This document shows positions 27,013-34,973 of a stretch of 64,000 nt of DNA, piece by piece. The stretch comes from CAKZLS01 sp963771545 (GTDB taxonomy: Bacteria; Pseudomonadota; Alphaproteobacteria; Rhodospirillales; Defluviicoccaceae). Location: contig CAVYTX010000002.1 of the NCBI GenBank assembly GCA_963771545.1, positions 1,550,001 to 1,614,000 of the forward strand, in the 5' to 3' direction. Numbering within the stretch: the first letter of the stretch is position 1; each line of letters begins with the position of its first letter. The notes beneath the pieces are model-generated. The model was not told the DNA's origin and did not search any database. It saw only the letters and a list, made by a program, of their open reading frames with translations. Both the position numbers and the translations under genes were made by a program.

Positions 27013-28538
27013 CGGACCGGGCCATGACGGACCGGGACTGTACGTTCACCGGCAACCGGGGACTGGAAATGGAGGAGCCGCTGATCTTCGAGCAGGGCTC
27101 GCCGGACAAGACCGCCGTCGATTTGCCCGACGCGCCGGAACACGGGAACCGCCTCGGCGGACTTGAGCGGCGCCGCCCCATCGGCCTACCCGGCCTGTCG
27201 GAACCGGAAGTGGTTCGCCACTATCTCCGTCTCAGCCAGAAGAATTACGGCATCGATAGCGGCTTCTATCCGCTCGGCTCGTGCACCATGAAGCACAACC
27301 CCCGCGTCAATGAGAAGGTGGCGCGCTTTCCGGGCCTCGGCGATCTGCATCCGCTGCAGCCGGTGTCCACCGTGCAGGGCGCGCTGGAACTCATCGATGC
27401 TTGCGCCCATTGGCTCAAGGTGCTCACCGGCATGCCGGCCATCACCATGTCCCCAGCGGCCGGCGCCCATGGCGAGCTGGTGGGCATGATGACCATTCGC
27501 GCGGCGCTGAAGGATCGCGGCGACGCCCGCAAGCGCGTGCTCGTGCCGGAGTCCGCCCACGGCACCAACCCGGCCACCGCCGCCATGTGCGGATACGCCG
27601 TCCAGTCCATCCCCGCCGACGAGCGGGGCCGGGTGGACCTCACCATCCTGCGCCAGCGCCTGGACGCCGGCGTGGCGGCGGTGATGGTGACCAACCCCAA
27701 CACCTGCGGCCTGTTCGAAAACGACGTGCGGGAGATCGCCAAGGCCACCCACGACGCCGGCGCCTTCTTCTACTGCGACGGCGCCAACTTCAACGCCCTA
27801 GTGGGTCGCGTGCGGCCGGGCGATCTCGGCGTCGACTGTATGCATCTCAACCTCCACAAGACCTTCTCCACCCCCCACGGCGGCGGCGGACCGGGCAGCG
27901 GCCCGGTGGTGCTGTCCGAGGCCTTGGCTCCGTACGCGCCTGTCCCCTATGTGGTGCGTGGCCCCGACGGCTTGACGCTGGTGGAGCACCCGGCCCATTC
28001 CGACGCAAAGCCCTTCGGCCGCATCAAGGGCTTCCACGGCCAGTTCGGCATGTTCGTGCGCGCGCTCGCCTACATGATGAGCCTGGGCAGCGACGGCCTG
28101 CGCGACGTCTCCGGCGACGCCGTGCTGTCCGCCAACTACATCCTGGCGGCGCTTCGGGACACCTTCCGCCCCGCCTACCCCGGGCCGTGCATGCACGAGG
28201 TCCTGTTCGACGACCGCGCCCTCAAGGGCACCGGCGTGACCACGCTGGATCTGGCCAAGGCGCTGCTGGACGAAGGCTTCCACCCCATGACCGTGTACTT
28301 CCCGCTGGTGGTCCACGGCGCCATGCTGGTGGAGCCCACGGAGACGGAAAGCAAGGCGTCCATCGACTCGTTCATCGGCGCCATGAAGTCCCTGGCCGCC
28401 CGCGCCGCCGCCGGCGACGCCAAGTTCTTCCACGACGCGCCGCGCCTGACCCCCCGCCGCCGCCTGGACGAAACCACCGCCGCCCGCACCCCCATCCTCC
28501 GCTGGCGCCCGCCCGAATTGGACCAGGCGGCGGAGTAA
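27009..28538 (+). CDS. gcvPB: Glycine dehydrogenase (decarboxylating) subunit 2
   Basis: 509 residues. YGIDSGFYPLGSCTMKHNP, TMSPAAGAHGELVGMMTI, VPESAHGTNPATAAMCG, and HLNLHKTFSTPHGGGGPG (PLP lysine) define the beta subunit of P protein. The first 15 bases are tandemly duplicated (27009-27023 and 27024-27038), giving two possible ATG starts five codons apart. The ORF ends in TAA 28536-28538 that is also the first part of a MITE-like end, ATACCAACGGTGA. Downstream lies the IS110-type element. Confidence 0.95.
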   Translation: MTDRAMTDRDCTFTGNRGLEMEEPLIFEQGSPDKTAVDLPDAPEHGNRLGGLERRRPIGLPGLSEPEVVRHYLRLSQKNYGIDSGFYPLGSCTMKHNPRVNEKVARFPGLGDLHPLQPVSTVQGALELIDACAHWLKVLTGMPAITMSPAAGAHGELVGMMTIRAALKDRGDARKRVLVPESAHGTNPATAAMCGYAVQSIPADERGRVDLTILRQRLDAGVAAVMVTNPNTCGLFENDVREIAKATHDAGAFFYCDGANFNALVGRVRPGDLGVDCMHLNLHKTFSTPHGGGGPGSGPVVLSEALAPYAPVPYVVRGPDGLTLVEHPAHSDAKPFGRIKGFHGQFGMFVRALAYMMSLGSDGLRDVSGDAVLSANYILAALRDTFRPAYPGPCMHEVLFDDRALKGTGVTTLDLAKALLDEGFHPMTVYFPLVVHGAMLVEPTETESKASIDSFIGAMKSLAARAAAGDAKFFHDAPRLTPRRRLDETTAARTPILRWRPPELDQAAE

Positions 28539-28550
28539 TACCAACGGTGA
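28538..28550. repeat. Solo end of the ATACCAACGGTGA MITE family
   Basis: ATACCAACGGTGA matches the first 13 bases of the terminal repeats of the MITE at 61220. No matching inverted partner was found before or after the neighbouring IS110-type element, so this is an isolated or truncated copy touching the gcvPB stop codon. Confidence 0.6.
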
Positions 28551-28899
28551 ACTCTGATGTCCTTTGTCAAGCACTGCGCGCGCGAGATGTCGCTTCCACG
28601 CCGTGCCGGCGGGAGTTCGTCGGGCGATGGATCGTGCAGGGGAGAGAGCGGGACCTGGAGACGTCGGTGATCAAACTCTGATCCGCGGGTTGTTGGCCGC
28701 ATTTCCGTTTTTTCGTCCGGGGCTGTCCCTGTCTAAACTCGGGCGTCGATCAGGTGACCGGCCACATAGTCCAATCGGGAGTTCCCCTGCCGTGGTCCCG
28801 CCCTCACTGCTGCACGATGGTTGTCATGCCGAGCCGATAGTCGGCGAACGCCGCATCAGCGCGGCGCCATGAACCTCCCTGGATCGAATGGAACACGAA

Positions 28900-28950
28900 G
28901 GGGCTGTGGGGCGGCGGAGCCCTCATAGAGCGCAGGCGGTCCACAGCCCC
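28900..28950 (-). ncRNA. Strong hairpin in the long end of the IS110-type element, candidate bridge RNA part
   Basis: GGGGCTGTGG (28900-28909) pairs perfectly with CCACAGCCCC (28941-28950), enclosing a 31-base loop. It lies 20 bases downstream of the transposase stop on the transposase strand, in a 400-base segment without a convincing gene. Position and structure fit the structured RNA of IS1111-group elements, but the target-binding and donor-binding loops were not identified. A terminator or attenuator is the alternative; no T run follows. Confidence 0.4.
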
Positions 28951-28969
28951 GGGCCATGGGATGGAGCGG

Positions 28970-30082
28970 TCATGGTCTGCCCACGACCTCGCGGTTGATC
29001 GCCCAGATGAAGGCGGACAGCTCACGAGCGATTGCGGTGGCGACGATCGTCGATCGCTTGCCCTTCCGGGTTAGCGTCCGGAACCGCCCGCACAGCCGCA
29101 TTTGTGCCTTCCATGCGATCTCCCGCACCGACCTGGGTGCTGCCTCGACCTTGGCCTGCTTTTCCTTGCTGACCCGCGGCGGGTGCCGGTAACTCCACGC
29201 GGATTCGACGAGGACTCGCCGTGCCCGAGTATTGCCGGCCTTGGTGATGCTGCCGCGCTTGACGCTCTCTCCCGTCGACCGCTCGGACGGCGTAAGGCCG
29301 AGAAACGCCATCAGTTGACGCGGACCTTCGAAGCGCGAGAGATCACCAATCTCGGCAAGGAACGACACCGCAGTGACCAGATCCACGCCGCGCATGGCCT
29401 GCAGAGCCTCGACGATCGGCGCCAGCGACCAGTCCGCCACGCTCTCGCGTATCGCCTGCTCCAATCGCTCGACGCGCTCCTTTGCCTGGCGCACCGCGAG
29501 CAACTGCTCCTCGAAGGCGATGCGCTGTTCGCGATGCTCGAGCTTTTGGCTGGCGAGCCAGTTCAGGTGCGCTTTGCCCCAGGTTTTCTTGCCCGGATAA
29601 TGCCGGCCGAGCCGAAGCAGGAATGAGGAGACGTGCTGGCGCTTGGCCTTGTAGTCCTTCTGGGCCGTGTCGCGGGCGCGCGCGAGATCCCGCATCGCCT
29701 CGTGTCGATCGTCGGGAACCCAGACTGCTGTGAGCTCACCGGCTCTGAGCAGCCTTGCCAGGTTCACCGCGTCGCGTCGATTGGTCTTGACCCGCTCGCC
29801 CGGCCTTACCGGAATCATCGAAGGCGCGATCACGATACAGTCGTGCCCGAGGCTTTTGATCAGCCGATAAAGTCCGTAGCCCGTTGGGCCGGCCTCGTAA
29901 CAAAAGGTCAGCCGCTGGTACCTCGCCTTGAGCTTTGCCACCAGCTTGCGGGTGCCGGTCTCGGTGTTGTCGATCTCGCCGAGATAACGCACCTCCCCAT
30001 CGCGGCCGCTCTCGGCAACCGCCACTGCATTGCGCAATTTCGATATGTCAAAGCCCACGAATGCTTCGCTACTATGCACCAC
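28970..30082 (-). CDS. IS110-family transposase (DEDD/Ser)
   Basis: 370 residues from GTG 30082, chosen because AAGGAGG lies seven bases upstream; GTG 30079 is also possible. FVGFDISKLRNAVAVAE, FCYEAGPTGYGLYR and KTNRRDAVNLARLLRAGEL form the N-terminal RuvC-like DEDD domain. The C-terminal domain has MRGVDLVTAVSFLAEIGD and FLGLTPSERSTGE, which contains the conserved serine of the family. Length and motifs are complete, so it is probably functional. These recombinases use a guide RNA encoded in the element. Confidence 0.93.
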   Translation of the reverse strand: MVHSSEAFVGFDISKLRNAVAVAESGRDGEVRYLGEIDNTETGTRKLVAKLKARYQRLTFCYEAGPTGYGLYRLIKSLGHDCIVIAPSMIPVRPGERVKTNRRDAVNLARLLRAGELTAVWVPDDRHEAMRDLARARDTAQKDYKAKRQHVSSFLLRLGRHYPGKKTWGKAHLNWLASQKLEHREQRIAFEEQLLAVRQAKERVERLEQAIRESVADWSLAPIVEALQAMRGVDLVTAVSFLAEIGDLSRFEGPRQLMAFLGLTPSERSTGESVKRGSITKAGNTRARRVLVESAWSYRHPPRVSKEKQAKVEAAPRSVREIAWKAQMRLCGRFRTLTRKGKRSTIVATAIARELSAFIWAINREVVGRP

Positions 30083-30154
30083 GACTCGTCCTCCTTGTGT
30101 GAGGCTCGGCCCAGCCAATCCGGGCAACCCTCGTTCCCACATCGAGGACGAGTC
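30083..30154 (-). promoter_or_regulatory. Inverted repeat able to hide the transposase ribosome-binding site
   Basis: GACTCGTCCTC (30083-30093) and GAGGACGAGTC (30144-30154) are perfect 11-bp inverted repeats. On the transposase mRNA the promoter-proximal arm is GACTCGTCCTC and the second arm, GAGGACGAGTC, contains the GGAG of the ribosome-binding site and abuts the GTG start. Transcripts entering from outside would fold and block translation, a known protection in several insertion sequences. Confidence 0.6.
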
Positions 30155-30180
30155 GCCTCTCACAGCAAAGGACATACGGT

Positions 30181-30417
30181 CTAATACCATTCCGGCGGGT
30201 CAGCGCGGGACGCTCCGCTAAGGCCCTCTAGCACGGCGTGCTGGTCGGCGGCGTCGCGGAAGTGGAGGTACGCCTTGACCGCGAAACGGTTGGGATCGAA
30301 CGCTAGGATGAGATCGCTGACCTGTTCCACATCGCTGAAGGCGGCGCCCTCGAATTGATCGAGGATGCGACGGCGTTTGGGGCCGGGCAACGTGGCCAAC
30401 TGCACCGAATAGGCCAC
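30181..30417 (-). CDS. Hypothetical 78-residue ORF beside the IS110-type element
   Basis: Open frame of 78 residues with a fairly balanced composition (LDQFEGAAFSDVEQVSDLIL, then FDPNRFAVKAYLHFRD and AVLEGL). No family was recognised. It ends in TAG overlapping the TAATACCA sequence at the border of the IS. In this area of transposase debris it could be a fragment of a host gene interrupted by the insertions, or a chance frame. Confidence 0.35.
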   Translation of the reverse strand: MAYSVQLATLPGPKRRRILDQFEGAAFSDVEQVSDLILAFDPNRFAVKAYLHFRDAADQHAVLEGLSGASRADPPEWY

Positions 30418-30431
30418 ATACTCGTTGCCGC

Positions 30432-30584
30432 GTGCGATCCGATCACGCCCCCGCCAACGTCACCACCATCAAGCACATGGCCCTCGATCTTCTCCGCAAG
30501 GCGCCAGGCAAGGACTTGCTGCGCCTCCGGCGCAAAGTCGCCGCTTGGGACGACGACTTCCTCGCAAGCCTCATCGCCGCATGA
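30432..30584 (+). pseudogene. 3' fragment of an ISAs1-type transposase
   Basis: The plus-strand frame ending at TGA 30582-30584 reads TTIKHMALDLLRKAPGKDLL, then RRKVAAWDDDFLASLIAA. The pattern of (H/R)xALxLLR followed by AAWDDDxLxxL is the C-terminal end of ISAs1-family DDE transposases. Only about 50 codons survive; the remainder is lost upstream. It abuts the IS701 fragment on the opposite strand. Confidence 0.6.
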
Positions 30585-30592
30585 CCCATTCA

Positions 30593-30892
30593 CCCGATTC
30601 CCCTGGTCACCCCGACCGAATGCCGGCCCTTCTTGGGAAAGCCGGTGTCGTCGATGATCCAGGCCTCGATCCGCCCGTTCCGCTCGATCGAGGCCAGCAC
30701 CACTTCCCGCACCTTGGCCAGCACCCGCTCGTCCGACCACGGCGCGTTGCCGACGAAGTGCAGCAAAGACTGGTGCTGCGCCGCTACCCGAGCCGGCGCT
30801 GCCAGCGGCTCGACGCTCTTGCGCTCGCCAGGCAGCAACGAACCAAGGAAGTAATCCCGCAACGGCCCCGCCCGGTCGGCATGCAAGAGGTG
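30593..30892 (-). pseudogene. N-terminal fragment of an IS701-family transposase
   Basis: About 100 residues on the minus strand: HADRAGPLRDYFLGSLLPGE, RKSVEPLAAP, QHQSLLHFVGNAPWSDERVL and IEAWIIDDTGFPKKGRHSVG. These are the conserved N-terminal motifs of IS701-family transposases; the first catalytic Asp pair is in WIIDDTGF. The frame then stops abruptly after SVGVTR, where the ISAs1 fragment begins. The remaining two thirds, including the other catalytic residues, are missing. Confidence 0.75.
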
Positions 30893-30959
30893 CGAAGCCG
30901 ACACGGGTGAAGGTGCGGCAACATCGCGAGCGGCTGCGGGCCCATCCTCGCCGCCGTTC

Positions 30960-31055
30960 TCGACCGCCGGGAGGAGCGAGCGTCGCCGCGAGCACGTTGC
31001 GGAGTTGAACAAGCGCGCGGCGGAATCGGAACTGTGCCTCAAAGTGGCGGTGCAG
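30960..31055 (+). pseudogene. C-terminal fragment of a site-specific serine recombinase
   Basis: The plus-strand frame at 30960-31050 reads RRREHVAELNKRAAESEL, a sequence typical of the coiled-coil segment after the zinc ribbon of large serine recombinases. Only about 30 codons are recognisable before the frame decays. It precedes the AACAGGG array. It belongs to a different recombinase subtype from the intact one at 51631, which lacks this motif. Confidence 0.55.
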
Positions 31056-31207
31056 ACAGTCCGGAGCGAACTCGTCTCCAAGTACAATTTCCCTGATACC
31101 AAGGAAAAAACACGGAAAATTCTCAAATTTGGCTCAGGTTGGCGCAATTTGTGGTCCATACTGCTCTGATTTTGCTGATGAATTTGGTGAAATTCCCTAA
31201 ACGCCCC

Positions 31208-31257
31208 AACAGGGAAACTTTTGGACCGAACAGGGAACCTAAAACGGGTCAACAGGG
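31208..31257. repeat. Phased AACAGGG repeat array (three copies)
   Basis: AACAGGG at 31208-31214, 31229-31235 and 31251-31257, each followed by AA, with start spacing of 21 and 22 bases (two helical turns). The sequence and spacing match, in reverse orientation, the array after the serine recombinase at 53260. It lies between the recombinase fragment and a tRNA-like 3' end, in an AT-richer stretch without genes (31060-31296). Confidence 0.75.
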
Positions 31258-31296
31258 AATTGTTTTTTGAATAAATCAAAGCCAATTCAGGCGAAC

Positions 31297-31325
31297 CGCA
31301 GGTTCAAATCGGGGGCACGCAACCA
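31297..31325 (+). other. Degenerate tRNA 3' end, possible old attachment site
   Basis: CGCAGGTTCAAATC (31297-31310) is identical to the T-arm of the fMet-type tRNA fragment at 48230, and the segment ends CGCAACCA (31318-31325) like that tRNA. The intervening acceptor stem bases do not match, and no upstream tRNA domain is present. It may be a decayed attachment site, but T-arm similarity alone is weak evidence. Confidence 0.35.
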
Positions 31326-31422
31326 TTGGTCTAAACTCTTTGCTGTCGATGGATTGCTCGCTCAAAAGCAGATGGGTCAACAGGCGTTGCCCGCGCCGTA
31401 ACTCCTCTAACGGCTACGTCCT

Positions 31423-31929
31423 TAATCTCGCTCGCGCTTGCGGGTGCGGCGAACCGATGGCTTGATCTCAGCCTTGCCCCGCTCAAGGCTTCTCTGTTCC
31501 TTTGCATGTTCGTCACGCTCACGTGCCCTGTCGCACAAGGCACCGCAGATGACCTCCTTCATGGGTCCGTAGTTTTCTCGAAAACCTTCAATAGATGCGC
31601 GGTTCTATTCGTCCGGTTTGATGCGCTTCAGATTGATTTCATGACCAGCCTGCCGGGCCAGCACCTTGAGAAAGGCTCGCAACGTGCGGCCATTGTCCTC
31701 CCGGAAAGGGTGGATGTGATTAATCTCGCTGATATGCTTGGCAGCGCGTTCGGCAAACTTGCTCCGTTCCATTCCAATAGGATCGTACTCTGCGTTTAGT
31801 TGCGAGAAGGTCCACTCCATCGAGCGTTCAATCTATTCCGGCAGTTCGAAGAAGGAGTTGCCTTTGGTCATGTCAACTACGCGCGGCTTGCCCACCCTGT
31901 CATAACCGATACCGGCAGCAGGCCACAGA
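31423..31929 (-). pseudogene. Fic-domain protein, broken by two in-frame TAG codons and truncated
   Basis: On the minus strand a single frame reads GKPRVVDMTKGNSFFELPE, TAG, IERSMEWTFSQLNAEYD, then ISEINHIHPFREDNGRTLRA (the Fic motif, with Asp replacing the usual Gly in HPFxxGNGR), LARQAGHEINLKRI, a second TAG, and NRASIEGFRENYGPM to TAA 31423-31425. Intact relatives have Tyr and Trp at the two stop positions, each one base from TAG. Fic proteins transfer AMP to target proteins. The 5' end is cut off where sdaA begins, so insertion of the catabolic block may have removed it. Confidence 0.75.
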
Positions 31930-33333
31930 TCAGCATTCCGGCACGTTGACGGCAAGCCCCCCCGTCGAGGTTTCCTTGTATTTCACATTCATGTCGATCC
32001 CGGTCTGCCGCATCGTTTCAATGCAGTTGTCCAGCGGCATGAAATGCGTGCCATCGCCCCGCAGCGCCAGGGATGCGGCCGACACCGCCTTGATCGCGCC
32101 CAGACCGTTCCTTTCGATGCAAGGCACCTGCACAAGGCCCGCCGCCGGGTCGCAGGTCATGCCAAGGTGATGTTCCAGTGCGATTTCTGCAGCGTTTTCA
32201 ATCTGTTCGTTCGTGCCGCCAAGGGCTGCGCATAGCCCCGCCGCGGCCATCGCCGAGGCCGAGCCTACCTCGCCCTGACAGCCCACTTCCGCGCCCGAGA
32301 TCGAGGCATTGTGCTTGATCAGCCCGCCCACCGCCGCCGCCGTCAACAAAAAGGTGCGGATGCCTTCATGGTTGGATCCGATGCAATGGTCGCGGTAATA
32401 ACGGATGACCGCCGGCACCACGCCCGCCGCACCATTGGTGGGCGATGTGACCACACGGCCACCAGCGGCGTTTTCCTCATTCACGGCAATGGCATAGACG
32501 CTCAGCCAGTCATTGACGACATGGGGCTGGCTTTGGTTCCGGCCGCGTTCGGCCAAAAGCTGTTCATGGATCGCCCGCGCGCGGCGCCGCACTTTGAGGC
32601 CGCCAGGAAGGAAGCCCTGTTGCACCAGACCGCGCGCGATGCAGCGGTCCATCGCCTCCCACAGCCTGTCCAGCCTGGCGTTCAGACTTTCGCCGGAATG
32701 GGCCAGTTCATTGGTGCGCTTCATCTCGGCGATGCTCATACCCGACGCCGCCCCCATCGCCAGCATTTCGTGCGCTGTGCCAAAGGGGTGGGGATAGCCC
32801 TTGGCCTCCTTTTCGGAACGCAGATTGCCGGATCTGGCCTGCGCCAGTTCCTCGGTCGTCACTACAAATCCGCCGCCCACCGAATAGTAAGTGCGCGCCA
32901 GATAGGGGTTGTTGCGCTCATCATAGGCGCTCAGGACCAGACCGTTGGCATGGTCGGGCAAAGGAGGGCCATAGTCAAAGACCAGATCGGTTTCGGGGTC
33001 GAAGGCAAGGTCGCCCAATCCCGGCGGCGCGATGCGCCCGGTGCGGCGGACCTCGGCCTCCAGTGCCTCGGCGGCGTCGGGGTCAAGCGTGTCGGGGCGG
33101 AAGCCCAGCAGCCCCAGCACCACGGCCCGGTCGGTCGCGTGGCCCTTGCCGGTGAAGGCGAGGCTGCCATGCAGGCTTGCGCCCAGCCGCGCCAGCCGCC
33201 CTGCGCCGGGGATGATCTCGGCGCCGCCGCGCAGGTCATCGAGAAACCGCGCCGCGGCGGTCATCGGTCCCATCGTATGCGAGGACGAGGGGCCGACGCC
33301 AATCTTGAAGATGTCGAAGACCGACAGGAACAT
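31930..33333 (-). CDS. sdaA: L-serine ammonia-lyase (iron-sulfur, single chain)
   Basis: 467 residues from ATG 33333. FLSVFDIFKIGVGPSSSHTM is the N-terminal signature, GSLAFTGKGHATDRAVVLGL follows, and cluster-ligand cysteines are in ISGAEVGCQGEVGSASAM, GMTCDPAAGLVQVPCIERNG. The enzyme converts serine to pyruvate and ammonia with a labile [4Fe-4S] cluster. It follows glyA by two bases and closes the catabolic operon, draining serine made from glycine into central metabolism. The open frame continues upstream into glyA in another frame, which is not coding. Confidence 0.95.
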   Translation of the reverse strand: MFLSVFDIFKIGVGPSSSHTMGPMTAAARFLDDLRGGAEIIPGAGRLARLGASLHGSLAFTGKGHATDRAVVLGLLGFRPDTLDPDAAEALEAEVRRTGRIAPPGLGDLAFDPETDLVFDYGPPLPDHANGLVLSAYDERNNPYLARTYYSVGGGFVVTTEELAQARSGNLRSEKEAKGYPHPFGTAHEMLAMGAASGMSIAEMKRTNELAHSGESLNARLDRLWEAMDRCIARGLVQQGFLPGGLKVRRRARAIHEQLLAERGRNQSQPHVVNDWLSVYAIAVNEENAAGGRVVTSPTNGAAGVVPAVIRYYRDHCIGSNHEGIRTFLLTAAAVGGLIKHNASISGAEVGCQGEVGSASAMAAAGLCAALGGTNEQIENAAEIALEHHLGMTCDPAAGLVQVPCIERNGLGAIKAVSAASLALRGDGTHFMPLDNCIETMRQTGIDMNVKYKETSTGGLAVNVPEC

Positions 33334-33335
33334 CT

Positions 33336-34610
33336 CTATTCGTCCGCGCCATAGATCGGATGGGTGGCGCAAAGGGCGCGCACCTCGGCCAGAACGGCGG
33401 CTTCGACCGTGGCATCGCCTTCGGGGTTGGCCGACAACGCGTCGATCACCTGCAGGACAAGCGCCCCGACGGTGCGGAACTCGTCCTCGCCGAAGCCGCG
33501 GGTGGTGCCCGCCGACGTGCCAAGCCGCACGCCCGAGGTGACGAAGGGTTTTTCCGGGTCGAACGGAATGGCGTTCTTGTTGCAGGTCAGGCCCGCGCGT
33601 TCCAGCGCGGCCTCGGCCGCCTTGCCGGTCACGCCCTTGGGCCGCAGATCGACCAGCACCATATGGCAATCGGTGCCGCCCGACACGATGCCAAATCCCC
33701 CCGCCACCAGCACCTCGGCAAGTGCGCGGGCATTGGCGATGACCCGGCCCGCATAGTCCTTGAAGGACGGTTGCAGCGCCTCGCCGAGGGCCACGGCCTT
33801 GGCGGCGATCACATGCATCAGCGGGCCGCCCTGATTGCCGGGGAAGACGGCGGAGTTGAACTTCTTGGCCAGCGCTTCGTCATTGGTCAGGATCATGCCG
33901 CCACGCGGCCCGCGCAGGGTTTTGTGCGTGGTGGTGGTGACGACATGGGCATGGGGCATCGGATCGGGGTAAAGCCCCGCCGCGATCAGCCCCGCATAAT
34001 GGGCCATGTCCACCATCAGATAGGCGCCGATTTCATCGGCAATGGCGCGGAAGGCGGCAAAGTCGATGGCGCGCGGATAGGCCGAGGCGCCGGCCACGAT
34101 CAGCTTGGGCTTCATCTCAAGCGCGACCTTGCGGACGTGATCCATGTCGATCAGCATGTCGCTTTCGCGCACCTCATAGCTGACCACATCGAACCACTTG
34201 CCCGACATGGTGACGGGCGAGCCATGCGTCAGATGCCCGCCATGCGCCAGCGACATGCCCATGATCCGGTCGCCCGGCTGCAAAAGGGCCAGGAACACCG
34301 CTTGATTGGCCTGCGCGCCCGAATGCGGCTGCACATTGGCAAAGCCCACACCGAAAAGCCGTTTCGCGCGGTCGATGGCGATGGCCTCGACGGTATCGAC
34401 ATGCTCGCAGCCGCCGTAATAGCGCCGCCCCGGATAGCCTTCGGCATATTTGTTCGTCAGAACCGACCCCTGCGCCCGCAGCACATCGGCCGAGACGATG
34501 TTTTCCGACGCGATCAGTTCAATCTGGTTCATCTGCCGATCCAGTTCCAGCGCCATGGCCTCGGCGATGGCGGTGTCGGATATCTGGTTGGTGTGCAGGT
34601 TCTTCAGCAT
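33336..34610 (-). CDS. glyA: Serine hydroxymethyltransferase
   Basis: 424 residues. IELIASENIVSADVLRAQGS, NKYAEGYPGRRYYGGCEHVD, PHSGAQANQAVFLALL, and VTTTTHKTLRGPRGGMIL with the PLP lysine are all present. The enzyme interconverts serine and glycine with 5,10-methylenetetrahydrofolate. Next to sarcosine oxidase, which makes both glycine and methylene-folate, and to serine dehydratase, it probably runs in the direction of serine. A housekeeping copy would be expected elsewhere. 546 bases of non-coding sequence separate it from tdh. Confidence 0.96.
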   Translation of the reverse strand: MLKNLHTNQISDTAIAEAMALELDRQMNQIELIASENIVSADVLRAQGSVLTNKYAEGYPGRRYYGGCEHVDTVEAIAIDRAKRLFGVGFANVQPHSGAQANQAVFLALLQPGDRIMGMSLAHGGHLTHGSPVTMSGKWFDVVSYEVRESDMLIDMDHVRKVALEMKPKLIVAGASAYPRAIDFAAFRAIADEIGAYLMVDMAHYAGLIAAGLYPDPMPHAHVVTTTTHKTLRGPRGGMILTNDEALAKKFNSAVFPGNQGGPLMHVIAAKAVALGEALQPSFKDYAGRVIANARALAEVLVAGGFGIVSGGTDCHMVLVDLRPKGVTGKAAEAALERAGLTCNKNAIPFDPEKPFVTSGVRLGTSAGTTRGFGEDEFRTVGALVLQVIDALSANPEGDATVEAAVLAEVRALCATHPIYGADE

Positions 34611-34973
34611 GGGTGCGCTCCTTTTGCGGCAATGGAGGGATCGGCCCGCCCTCCGGGTGGCGGCTGACGATGCGAATGGTTCGGGTTGTCAAAGACCGCT
34701 GGCGTGCTCGCGGTGGGCGATGTCAAGCAACGCGTGAGCATGGGGAAGAAGGACCTCCAGACCTCAGACCGGAAACTAGCAGGGCTTCCGGCACCAGCGC
34801 GATCTTTTGCAAGTTGTCCCTTACGCCCGCCTCGGATTTGCCGCCTCTGGCACGACTGTTACATGATGTGCCGGAGGTTTCTGTCCTGGACGACCGTGAT
34901 CGAGTTCGTTCCGGCCGGACCCGCCACGGGACAGAGCCAGTGTAACGTCACATAACCAGAGCATGACCATGGC

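Larger units (their letters stand above)
28557..30175 (-). mobile_element. IS110-family element, probable IS1111 group
   Basis: The boundaries follow inverted 10-mers ATGTCCTTTG (28557-28566) and CAAAGGACAT (30166-30175), which fit the subterminal inverted repeats of the IS1111 group. The element has a short end (about 90 bases) before the transposase and a long 400-base end after it. In IS1111-type elements the guide (bridge) RNA is encoded in the end downstream of the transposase. True termini may lie a few bases outside the inverted repeats. TAATACCA occurs on both sides (28536 and 30182). Confidence 0.6.

Noticed and set aside
31930..33669. 579-residue N-terminally extended serine dehydratase
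   Set aside because: The extra 112 codons lie in glyA in a different frame; the normal SdaA start is the ATG at 33333.
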